Below, in pieces: positions 1-7,026 of a DNA stretch of 20,998 nt (positions within the stretch are counted from its first letter, which is position 1; the number at the start of each line of letters is the position of its first letter). Source of the stretch: Treponema sp. (GTDB lineage Bacteria > Spirochaetota > Spirochaetia > Treponematales > Treponemataceae). The stretch is taken from contig JALNVF010000048.1 in NCBI GenBank assembly GCA_023231445.1, positions 1-20,998 of the forward strand, given 5' to 3'. A program made the position numbers and the translations under genes. The notes beneath the pieces were generated by a model, which worked only from the letters and a program-made list of their open reading frames with translations, was not told the DNA's origin and made no database searches.

Positions 1-1071
1 ATCCCAGAATGCGTCCTTTTCCATTTTAGCACGTGCGGCCATTCCCTTGCGTATGGCATCCTGATGTGAACCGGAAAAGGCGGTAAATACAAGCTCGCCT
101 GCATACGGAACGCGAGGCCCTACGGTCATGCCGGTAAGCTTCTCATATTTGTCCTTCACATCTTCAATATGAGTAAAATCGAGTTCAGGATCAACGCCCT
201 GCGTGTACATATTGAGCGCAACGTTCACAATATCAAGATTACCCGTACGTTCACCGTTTCCAAAAAGGCACCCTTCAACGCGGTCTGCACCGGCAAGCAT
301 TCCGAGTTCGCACGATGCAACACCTTCGCCCCTGTCGTTATGGTTATGCAGACTGATAATGACATTCTCCCGGCCGGAAATGTGGGTACAGAAATATTCA
401 ATCTGATCGGCAAATATATTCGGCGTTGCACACTCGACTGTCGTCGGCAGATTCAAAATGATTTTATCCTTCGACGTCTGTGCCCACTGCTGCTTCACTG
501 CTTCGCAGATTTCCACTGCATAATCGGTCTCTGTCGTAGAAAAACTTTCAGGTGAATATTCCAGCCGGATTCTGGTATTGCCGGCAGTCGCAAGACACCC
601 CTGAACGCATTTTACACCGTCGACAGCAAGCTGGGTAACCTGTTCCTTCGACATGTTAAACGTATATTTCCGCTGTGCGGGTGAAGTTGAATTGTAAATA
701 TGGAAAATTGCCTTCGGTGCTCCTTTCAGAGCTTCAAATGTTTTCTTTACCAGATGCTCCCTTGCCTGACACAAAACCTGCAGTGTTACATCCTCCGGTA
801 CACGGTTCTCTTCAATAAGTCGGCGGATGAATGTATATTCGGTATCCGATGCAGAGGGAAATCCAACTTCAATTTCCTTAAATCCGGTCTTTACAAGCAG
901 ATCAAAAAATTCAAGCTTCTGTTCAACACCCATCGGATTTACAAGTGCCTGATTTCCGTCACGAAGATCTACCGACACCCACACAGGTGCTTTTGTAATG
1001 ATTCTGTCCGGCCACTCACGTTTTTCCATGTGGATCTGCGGAAACTGCTGATATTTACCATTGATTTTCAT
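1..1071 (-). CDS. leuA: 2-isopropylmalate synthase, 5' part (3' end outside window)
   Basis: This enzyme condenses acetyl-CoA with 2-oxoisovalerate to give 2-isopropylmalate, the first committed step of leucine synthesis in the cytoplasm. I translated 357 codons from the ATG at 1071 to the window edge. The HMGL-like TIM-barrel signatures are clear: DLRDGNQALVNP near residues 35-46 (metal and substrate site), LHNHNDRGEG near 241-250 (the HNH metal ligands) and GNGERTGN near 271-278. The N-terminal extension and overall pattern fit the long type 2 LeuA, usually around 550 residues, so roughly 200 C-terminal residues, including the regulatory domain, are missing here. The start is supported by an AGAAAGGAGC Shine-Dalgarno about 7 nt upstream. 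The gene lies behind a transcription attenuator (1121-1244), so it is probably controlled by leucyl-tRNA charging. Homocitrate or citramalate synthase is less likely. Confidence 0.95.
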   Translation of the reverse strand, partial: MKINGKYQQFPQIHMEKREWPDRIITKAPVWVSVDLRDGNQALVNPMGVEQKLEFFDLLVKTGFKEIEVGFPSASDTEYTFIRRLIEENRVPEDVTLQVLCQAREHLVKKTFEALKGAPKAIFHIYNSTSPAQRKYTFNMSKEQVTQLAVDGVKCVQGCLATAGNTRIRLEYSPESFSTTETDYAVEICEAVKQQWAQTSKDKIILNLPTTVECATPNIFADQIEYFCTHISGRENVIISLHNHNDRGEGVASCELGMLAGADRVEGCLFGNGERTGNLDIVNVALNMYTQGVDPELDFTHIEDVKDKYEKLTGMTVGPRVPYAGELVFTAFSGSHQDAIRKGMAARAKMEKDAFWD

Positions 1072-1120
1072 GTTCTGCTCCTTTCTGCTTCCAGCCTGCA
1101 GCCTGCGGCAGTCTTTTAAA

Positions 1121-1150
1121 CAAAAAAACCTGCCGCCTTAAGCGACAGGT
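1121..1150 (-). terminator. Rho-independent terminator in the leuA leader (attenuator)
   Basis: Read on the minus strand, ACCTGTCGC (1150-1142) pairs with GCGGCAGGT (1136-1128), 9 bp with one G-T, around a loop of about five bases. A run of seven T (1128-1122) follows. It sits between a promoter and the leuA start about 50 nt downstream, so it can only act as a conditional terminator of leuA or be overridden by another promoter. Its 5' arm overlaps a competing hairpin (see the antiterminator entry). Confidence 0.85.
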
Positions 1151-1224
1151 CTGTAATTTCATTAGTTTATATGACTATACAGCACCATCATTTACGGCGA
1201 TTTGTGAAAAAATCAGCTGCTAGT
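1148..1224 (-). promoter_or_regulatory. Alternative attenuator hairpins (pause 1:2 and antiterminator 2:3)
   Basis: Segment 1, ACTAGCAGC (1224-1216), lies in the Leu/Ala codons of the leader peptide. It can pair with segment 2, GCTGTATAGT (1183-1174), giving 9 bp with one G-U and one bulge. Segment 2 extended, GGTGCTGTA (1186-1178), can instead pair with segment 3, TACAGACC (1155-1148), giving 8 bp with one bulged G. Segment 3 shares ACC with the 5' arm of the terminator. Segment 2 begins just after the leader stop codon. A ribosome stalled at the Leu codons would therefore block 1:2 and free 2:3, while one reaching the stop would cover segment 2 and let the terminator form. The pairings were found by eye without energy calculation. 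The 2:3 overlap with the terminator is only 3 nt. Confidence 0.6.
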
Positions 1225-1244
1225 AGTAGAACTGTATAAATCAT
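1188..1244 (-). CDS. leuL: leu leader peptide (18 aa), attenuator sensor
   Basis: The short ORF MIYTVLLLAADFFTNRRK ends in TGA and lies between the leu promoter and the leader terminator. Residues 6-8 are three consecutive CTA leucine codons, preceded by GTT valine. I saw no CTA among the 357 leuA codons in the window, where Leu is mainly CTT, CTG or CTC. Runs of a rare Leu codon in a peptide ahead of leuA are the hallmark of ribosome-mediated leucine attenuation, as in the enterobacterial leu leader. There is no Shine-Dalgarno: the ATG is 6 nt after the -10 box, so the transcript would begin at or within a nucleotide or two of this ATG and be translated as a leaderless message. The peptide itself probably has no function beyond sensing. 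The gene symbol is by analogy. Confidence 0.75.
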   Translation of the reverse strand: MIYTVLLLAADFFTNRRK

Positions 1245-1250
1245 GGGGAA

Positions 1251-1279
1251 AGTATGATACAAAATGGTTATATTGTCAA
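1251..1279 (-). promoter_or_regulatory. Promoter of the leu leader and leuA
   Basis: A perfect -35 TTGACA (1279-1274), a 17-nt spacer and -10 CATACT (1256-1251) on the minus strand. Expected transcription starts at about 1243-1245, on or next to the leader-peptide ATG. An alternative -10, TATAAC just downstream of the -35, would give a leader of roughly 15 nt, still without a Shine-Dalgarno. The promoter sits immediately after the DUF4954 stop codon, so leuA has its own promoter even if read-through from DUF4954 occurs. Confidence 0.75.
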
Positions 1280-1288
1280 TTGCTGATA

Positions 1289-3472
1289 TCAGATTCTGCT
1301 GCAGGGCCCCCGGAAAATGACACACAGGTCGCTATTAAATTTCTGGGTATCCGTACGAAGCTGACGAAGGAAAGAGTTGTCGTTCAACGTTCCAAGAACC
1401 GCTGTCATTTCATCAAGATTGCGATAGGTCATCTTACGATAATAATCTGTAAAGTCCTTTTCCCGCGAAGATATTGAAGACGTGTACATATCACTTGAGA
1501 CGACTGTGACATCTGCAATTATATTCCGATATATATCAATCGAAAAATCTTCGATAGGGCAGGAATACAATTGTTCAAGAAGGTACACTGCATACCTGGC
1601 TTTATAACGGGAATATCCGGAGGCGCATGCATCATAAAACTGATGTACACCTTCCCATGTTGTAACAGTACCGTTCTTAACAAATTCAAGCAGCTGGTCC
1701 ACCTTTTCTTCCGGAACAATCTGCCCTCCGACATTGAGCCAGGACAGATAAAGCGGAATTTCCCTCAAACGTTCTACAACGTCAGAGGAAAGTGTTTCTT
1801 TTTTCATTAAGGCGCAGTATTCAACGAGAGTTCTGGCAGCAAAATATTTAACAACTTTCAGATACATTCTGTAAGCCCTGACAGGTTTGAAAATCGTTGC
1901 ACCATATTTTTTCTGACACTGTGAATCAGACAACGTAAAATCAGCGTCAGAATTCTGACTAAGAAAATCTCTTGCCGCCTGATACAGTTCCGCAGGAGTA
2001 TGTGCATTTTCTGCAGCCTCCTTATCAAGGTGGGGAAGCGCAAGTGCAGTCAAATTGATAATCCGGTCAAGGGACGACATTATTTCCTGCATTGTATCAG
2101 GAGCAAGCGGGTCTGTTTCAATATGCTGGACTTTTATTACGCGCATATCGCGGCTCTGAAATTTATACCGGTTACGTACTATGGCGAACATGTCATACAT
2201 AAACCACCACGCAGGTACGATATGTACTGCCTGGTCTCCGTTTTCACCGGTAGTTACAAGAGAAAACGGATAGGGAATATCAAGTTCATGCTGATATGAA
2301 CCTTTTGCTACAAGAACAAAAGCGGCAAACCTGCTGTTATGTTTAAAATCACTGCATAATCCCGGCCAGAATCCCCGTTCCGCAAGTATTTCACCATCAG
2401 CGCTGCGGGAATTGTGATTACTGCCGATCGTCGCTCCCGATGCAATATTTGACTGTCCCATTACTGTCGAAGCGATAAGAAACGAAGAATTATGATGCTG
2501 TTCATGAAACGGAAAAATCAGATTGTTAAGCATTTCGCAGCATGAGACTGTCGAATTATCTCCAAGAACCGAATTCAGAAGGCGGGCACCGTATTTGAGC
2601 TGGCAGTTACGTCCGATCACAAAACGGACGGCTACAGCCTGATAAAAAACACGGCTGCCGTATCCCATGATCCCGTTTACCATCTCAACTCCTTCGCCTA
2701 TCTGGGAAATTTCGTCTTCTGAAGAAAGTACCGTAATATTTTTTAGTTTAAATGCACCCTTTATATAAGCACAGGTTCCGATTTTTGTATCTTTCAGAAG
2801 CGTCGTATTTTTTACGACAGTATCATCTCCGACTGTACCGAAGGTATCGAGTTCGCCGCTATTTCCGGCTTCGGTAAGTTCAATAAAACGCTTCATAAGT
2901 GCTGTATCGTCACGATAACGCGACCACAGGTATGCGTCTGCCGGAATCATACTTTCAAACGGAAGAATGGAACGTCCTCCGTTCTCATTTCCGACTCCGA
3001 TCCAGATACGATTTTCTTCCGGTTCTCCTTTTTTTAATATTCCGGCGCCGAATTTCGAATGCTTCGTACAGCTCATTTCCTGAATGTTGAAAAGCATTAC
3101 CCGGTCGCCAAGCCGGTAATTTTCAAGATATGAAACATTGCGGATGACATTATCATCCCCTGTTACAACATCGGTAAGGAGAGAGCGGTAAATTCCCGTT
3201 TCAAGTTCAAGATCATGGTATTTTAATTTTGCAGGACACAGTCTCCCGAGGACAATAAAACCGCGGAAAACAGAATCTTTTATAAGTGATGGATCGAATC
3301 CGTTCTCCGAAGCATCTACATATATGTTCTGCCATAACGGATCTTCAGATGCATTGAGATTCTGTTTTAATATTGAAATTTCCTGAGCAGTAAGACGGCG
3401 TTTCCCTGCAGTCAGGTCACCTGGCACCGATATATGAATGTCATATTTATCTATATATGTTATTTTCAACAT
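1289..3472 (-). CDS. DUF4954 family protein (left-handed beta-helix, acyl/nucleotidyltransferase-like)
   Basis: A 727-residue cytoplasmic protein with no signal peptide. The N-terminal two thirds match what I know of the DUF4954 family: a 'LTAQEI' opening, then long stretches rich in imperfect hexapeptide-like turns (for example DNVIRNVSYLENYRLGDRV, GDDTVVKNTTLLKDTKIGT, GRNCQLKYGARLLNSVLGDN) that form left-handed beta-helix coils, as in sugar-nucleotide and acyl transferases. A conserved-looking block, FPFHEQHHNSSF, GSNHNSRSADGE and GFWPGLCSDFKHNSRF, follows and may be the active or ligand site. The C-terminal third is predicted helical. The reaction is unknown. I chose ATG 3472 over the TTG at 3496: the -10 box lies between them, so an mRNA from that promoter starts within a few nt of ATG 3472. 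leuA follows on the same strand with its own promoter. Confidence 0.75.
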   Translation of the reverse strand: MLKITYIDKYDIHISVPGDLTAGKRRLTAQEISILKQNLNASEDPLWQNIYVDASENGFDPSLIKDSVFRGFIVLGRLCPAKLKYHDLELETGIYRSLLTDVVTGDDNVIRNVSYLENYRLGDRVMLFNIQEMSCTKHSKFGAGILKKGEPEENRIWIGVGNENGGRSILPFESMIPADAYLWSRYRDDTALMKRFIELTEAGNSGELDTFGTVGDDTVVKNTTLLKDTKIGTCAYIKGAFKLKNITVLSSEDEISQIGEGVEMVNGIMGYGSRVFYQAVAVRFVIGRNCQLKYGARLLNSVLGDNSTVSCCEMLNNLIFPFHEQHHNSSFLIASTVMGQSNIASGATIGSNHNSRSADGEILAERGFWPGLCSDFKHNSRFAAFVLVAKGSYQHELDIPYPFSLVTTGENGDQAVHIVPAWWFMYDMFAIVRNRYKFQSRDMRVIKVQHIETDPLAPDTMQEIMSSLDRIINLTALALPHLDKEAAENAHTPAELYQAARDFLSQNSDADFTLSDSQCQKKYGATIFKPVRAYRMYLKVVKYFAARTLVEYCALMKKETLSSDVVERLREIPLYLSWLNVGGQIVPEEKVDQLLEFVKNGTVTTWEGVHQFYDACASGYSRYKARYAVYLLEQLYSCPIEDFSIDIYRNIIADVTVVSSDMYTSSISSREKDFTDYYRKMTYRNLDEMTAVLGTLNDNSFLRQLRTDTQKFNSDLCVIFRGPCSRI

Positions 3473-3480
3473 CGGAACCC

Positions 3481-3509
3481 ATTGTAACTTCGGCAATGTA
3501 CTTTGTCAA
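3481..3509 (-). promoter_or_regulatory. Promoter of the DUF4954 gene
   Basis: On the minus strand, perfect TTGACA (3509-3504), 17-nt spacer and TACAAT (3486-3481). The ATG at 3472 is 8 nt beyond the -10, so the predicted transcript starts about 0-3 nt before it and contains no Shine-Dalgarno. The -35 overlaps the -35 of the divergent promoter for the M16-like gene. Confidence 0.8.
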
Positions 3510-3530
3510 ACAGTAAACAGTCGGTATAAT
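3503..3530 (+). promoter_or_regulatory. Promoter of the M16-like gene
   Basis: TTGTCA (3503-3508), 16-nt spacer and perfect TATAAT (3525-3530). The ATG at 3540 lies 9 nt after the -10, so the mRNA should start only a few nt before it. The GGGAAG just upstream of the ATG would be at or upstream of the transcription start and could not serve fully as a ribosome binding site. Confidence 0.75.
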
Positions 3531-3539
3531 GGGAAGTAT

Positions 3540-6407
3540 ATGATAAAACGCCCCGGGGAAATACTTACTGTTCTTTTACTCCTTTTTTATTTCATTTCAC
3601 CTGTTCCTGCCGGAATTCCTGCTTTCATTGACGCATTTGCGGACTACACACTTCAAAACGGCATGAAAGTCTTTGTCCTTGAAGATACTTCTTCCATACC
3701 GGTTCGTATTGAATATACCGCACGTGCAGGTGTAAGTGCCCAGACACCGGAAACAGCAGGTTTTTTCCCACTTTATGCCCGGCTTTTTGCAAATGCCGGA
3801 AGAGCTTCCTGCGGACAGGAAGCCGGCAACTGGCTTCTTTCCGCTGCAGACACTTCATGTAATGCAGATTCAGTACGCTGTATTATAACGGTAGCTCCAT
3901 CACAGACAGAAAGGATTCTTGACCAGCTTGCTCATTGTGCGTTTGCGCCTGTTTTCAGCGATGCAAAACTGCAGACACAATATTCAGCACTAAAAACAGA
4001 AGTAATGAACTATGCATTCAGTACAGCAGGTTTTATTAACAGCAGTATTGATGCACGAATATTTGCAGATGCGCCATGGAAGCAGGATACAGGTGTGTAT
4101 CCTGCTCTTTTTACAAACACGCCTCTCGCTCAGGTTCGTACGATTCTTTCCAATATTGCGCATACATATTATATTCCGCAAAACAGTGCACTGTTTATAA
4201 GCGGCGGTATTACAAAAAAAACGGCACTCATACTTGCAGAACGTACATTCGGTTCGTGGCCGGCGGGAACTGTCTATCCGCAGAAAAATAGTTCTTTATA
4301 CAGTGAAAAAAAAACATCACAACAGCAGCAACAGAGAAGATTCGTTATATATGATCCTGTATTCTCTCCTGATATGACACAGATTATAGTGCAGTATACA
4401 GGACTCCCGGCGGTACAGGCTGATACTGCTGCTGCGTTATTCAGTCAGGCTGCGTCTTCATTCAAAAAATCGCTGCTCGTTCATACTGATCTTGCAATAC
4501 GCGGAAAAGAATACATAAACGCCGCAGCGGCACATAAGAATGGTCAGTCGCGTCTTATATTTCAGTCAATTCTCGAAAAATCTGAAACACCACCGGACAA
4601 ACAGGCTGAAATTTTTCTCGACTGTGTCAAAAAAGCAGCAGACAATACGGACAGTACCGAATTTCAGCAGGCTCGTCAGGATCTTGCAGCCGGTTTTAAC
4701 TCAGTATATACCAGTTCCCCGGTAATCATGGACAAACTGTCAGAATTGTGGGCAGTAGAAAACCTGAGTCAGGCCAGTGAAGATTCCGAAACACTTATCT
4801 CCGGACTGACCGGACGCCTCTGCAGAATTAACGATCTTGACATAGAAAAACTTCGTACTACGTACGACAACAAAGAACCATTCGTATTCGTCCTCGTTAA
4901 TAGCAGTGTATATATACAAAATGCTGACGGTTTCAAAAAAAACGGATACGAGACAATAACACAGAAGAACGGATCATGGTATACACAGAAACTGTACAAA
5001 AACGTAATAAACAGCAGAACGTCAGATTCGTCAACTGATAAAGACCGGACCCAGGACGATGTATCACGCTATATTGCCGGAAATGATCCGCAATTCTCTT
5101 CTTTTTCGCTTTCAAACGGTATTCCTGTTGTCTTAAAGCAAAATAATTCGTCAGACACGGTACTTCTGATGATTACTATAAATGGAGGAAGAATAAGCAG
5201 TGCTGTGGATCCCGGATTTTTTTCAATGCTTATTAATGCGCTGGCAGGCAACATCCAGAAGGAAATCAACAGGCAGAAAAATAACGGCTTGATTACTGAA
5301 ATTCCATCAGTACTTGCTGAAACTGATTTGACAAGCGGAATAATTACAATAGAAAGTTCTTCGGCAGAAATGAACACTGTTATTCCCTGCATATCACAGG
5401 CACTTATTTACGGCGATATACAGCCGTCTCAGGCCGACGGTCTTATCTATAATGCACGTTCCCAAAAACGACTCTACAACGGTGATACAGTGAACCAGTT
5501 ATACAGTCGCGCAGTTTGCGAATTATTTCCTTCTACTGCGTATATAACGCTGTTCGACAGCAGCAGCGATATTCTTGAGCATACAAAGTATACAGACGTG
5601 CTTGAATCTTACCCTGAACTGCTTGATGCATCACGATATACCATAATCGCCACCGGCAGATTCAACAGTGATAACCTGCACAGTCTGCTGGAGTCATCTC
5701 TCGGTATATTGCAGCCTCAGACAAAAAGAGAAAATGAGCGACCGGTAATTCCGGTGCCGCAATTTTCTGCTGATAAAAGAATCACCGTTCCATTACGCCA
5801 TCTTTTCATCACCGGTACTGACACTGAAAACGCCGGACAGCAGCCTGTAGTTCTTGTTCCGACGACGACATTTTCAGACCCCGTGCAATACTGGATACCT
5901 TCACCCGATCCCCGCTCGCCCGATTTTCCTCTGTTCAATGCACTTGTTTATACATTCGGCTCCCGTCTGAAAAAAAATGCGGCAGCGCTTTCTCCTGATA
6001 TAACGGTAAAAACGGATAGTGCATCGTACGGCATTCAGGCTGCTGTCATCACGCTGACACATGTAGACCATATACGTCAGGCAGACGTACTCTACGAAAA
6101 AACAGCTGGACAACTTTTTAAAGATGCAGAAGAAGAAGCTGCATGGAAAAAATTTTCAGATGAAATGATCTGTAACTGGATACTCAATACGCTTGACGGT
6201 ACGCAGACAAACAGGGGAACCGCCATGCTGATTCATAAAGGTATTGAAGAGGGACAAAATAAAGAGATACTGCAGAATGCCAGACAGTATCTGAATGACT
6301 ATAAAACGGTAAGTACTGCAGCACAGAACAATGCAGTCGGCTTATGCAGCAAATATTTTTCCACAGCCGCTCCGCTCAGACTGTATTCTAAGGATGCGGT
6401 AAAGTAG
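3540..6407 (+). CDS. Exported M16-type (pitrilysin/insulinase) peptidase homologue, predicted inactive
   Basis: 955 residues with an N-terminal signal peptide: basic MIKRPGE, hydrophobic core around residues 8-20, probable cleavage near SPVPA-G. The mature protein has a duplicated M16 layout. The first half opens with YTLQNGMKVFVLEDT (about 36-50) and the second with FSLSNGIPVVLKQN (about 520-535), the usual first strand of M16 domains. In catalytic members, TGLAHLLEH supplies the HxxEH zinc ligands. Here the aligned segment is ETAGFFPLYARLF (71-83), with HLLEH replaced by PLYAR, and I see no HxxEH elsewhere. It is therefore probably a non-catalytic periplasmic or outer-membrane-associated protein, perhaps a partner of an active M16 protein not in this window. 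The start is set by the signal peptide and the adjacent promoter. The upstream in-frame extension overlaps the promoter and is rejected. Its last 20 nt overlap the convergent cyclo-ligase gene. Confidence 0.8.
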   Translation: MIKRPGEILTVLLLLFYFISPVPAGIPAFIDAFADYTLQNGMKVFVLEDTSSIPVRIEYTARAGVSAQTPETAGFFPLYARLFANAGRASCGQEAGNWLLSAADTSCNADSVRCIITVAPSQTERILDQLAHCAFAPVFSDAKLQTQYSALKTEVMNYAFSTAGFINSSIDARIFADAPWKQDTGVYPALFTNTPLAQVRTILSNIAHTYYIPQNSALFISGGITKKTALILAERTFGSWPAGTVYPQKNSSLYSEKKTSQQQQQRRFVIYDPVFSPDMTQIIVQYTGLPAVQADTAAALFSQAASSFKKSLLVHTDLAIRGKEYINAAAAHKNGQSRLIFQSILEKSETPPDKQAEIFLDCVKKAADNTDSTEFQQARQDLAAGFNSVYTSSPVIMDKLSELWAVENLSQASEDSETLISGLTGRLCRINDLDIEKLRTTYDNKEPFVFVLVNSSVYIQNADGFKKNGYETITQKNGSWYTQKLYKNVINSRTSDSSTDKDRTQDDVSRYIAGNDPQFSSFSLSNGIPVVLKQNNSSDTVLLMITINGGRISSAVDPGFFSMLINALAGNIQKEINRQKNNGLITEIPSVLAETDLTSGIITIESSSAEMNTVIPCISQALIYGDIQPSQADGLIYNARSQKRLYNGDTVNQLYSRAVCELFPSTAYITLFDSSSDILEHTKYTDVLESYPELLDASRYTIIATGRFNSDNLHSLLESSLGILQPQTKRENERPVIPVPQFSADKRITVPLRHLFITGTDTENAGQQPVVLVPTTTFSDPVQYWIPSPDPRSPDFPLFNALVYTFGSRLKKNAAALSPDITVKTDSASYGIQAAVITLTHVDHIRQADVLYEKTAGQLFKDAEEEAAWKKFSDEMICNWILNTLDGTQTNRGTAMLIHKGIEEGQNKEILQNARQYLNDYKTVSTAAQNNAVGLCSKYFSTAAPLRLYSKDAVK

Positions 6408-7026
6408 CAGAAAGACCGCTTTCGCTTGCAATATGAGAAACATTTATATCAAGATCGTCGTGCGGTACCGTTTCCACTATCTGACAGTCAAAACAAAGCC
6501 CCACAAGTGCTGCCGGCTGATTTTTACCGGCTGACTTAACGTGGCCGATATATCGATCATAAAATCCTCTGCCTCTGCCCAGACGACAGCCGTCTTTTGA
6601 AAATGCAAGTCCGGGAACAACGATTACCGTTTTTGCAGGAAATTTCTGTACGGCAACGGCTTCTGCACACTCATCAGGTTCCAGTATACCGTATGCCCCG
6701 GATACGAGCTGATTACCGATAATACGGTTCCCGACCAGATAGTAAAAATCCATTTCATTCGTATTACTTATTATCCGCGGAACAGCTGTTTTTTTCCCGT
6801 CTGTAACAGCTTTTGCAATAAGCCGTCTTGTATTCACTTCCTGATCTGTTGAAACGAAAGTAAAAATTGTTTCTGCATTCCGATACAGGTCGGAAGCAAG
6901 AAACGCAGAAACCGCTGCAGCAGATGCAGCTTCTGCATTCTGTATATCTGCACAAAAAGATCTTATACGGGTACGCATCTCCATCCGCAGCGATTTTTTC
7001 AACTCAATGAGTTCTGGCTGTTCCAT
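6388..7026 (-). CDS. 5-formyltetrahydrofolate cyclo-ligase (MTHFS)
   Basis: This cytoplasmic enzyme converts 5-formyl-THF to 5,10-methenyl-THF using ATP, returning the storage folate to one-carbon metabolism. The 212-residue length is typical. Visible family signatures are the N-terminal KKSLRMEMRTR basic helix (10-20), GILEP (113-117), the VPGLAF block (137-142), the nucleotide-binding loop RLGRGRGFYDRYI (148-160) and VGLCFDCQIVETVPHDDLD near the C-terminus. The ATG has a strong AGGAGG 5 nt upstream, located inside the end of the upstream hydrogenase-like gene; the two genes overlap by 23 nt in different frames, so they are cotranscribed. It is the last gene of the four-gene operon. Its 3' end overlaps the convergent M16-like gene by 20 nt, with no obvious terminator in between. 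Confidence 0.92.
   Translation of the reverse strand: MEQPELIELKKSLRMEMRTRIRSFCADIQNAEAASAAAVSAFLASDLYRNAETIFTFVSTDQEVNTRRLIAKAVTDGKKTAVPRIISNTNEMDFYYLVGNRIIGNQLVSGAYGILEPDECAEAVAVQKFPAKTVIVVPGLAFSKDGCRLGRGRGFYDRYIGHVKSAGKNQPAALVGLCFDCQIVETVPHDDLDINVSHIASESGLSATLPHP

Noticed and set aside
1072..1245. T-box riboswitch ahead of leuA
   Set aside because: The leader is too short, with no T-box consensus or stem I. The Leu-rich leader peptide explains the terminator better.
1283..1292. CTGATATCAG palindrome at the DUF4954 stop as a terminator
   Set aside because: A perfect palindrome has no loop and no T tract follows. It may be chance.
3473..3496. TTG start at 3496 for DUF4954
   Set aside because: The TACAAT -10 box lies inside this extension, so the transcript would begin after the TTG. 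ATG 3472 is preferred.
3438..3539. In-frame N-terminal extension of the M16-like protein to 3438
   Set aside because: It would overlap the divergent DUF4954 gene and span the -35/-10 of its own promoter. The signal peptide begins exactly at ATG 3540.
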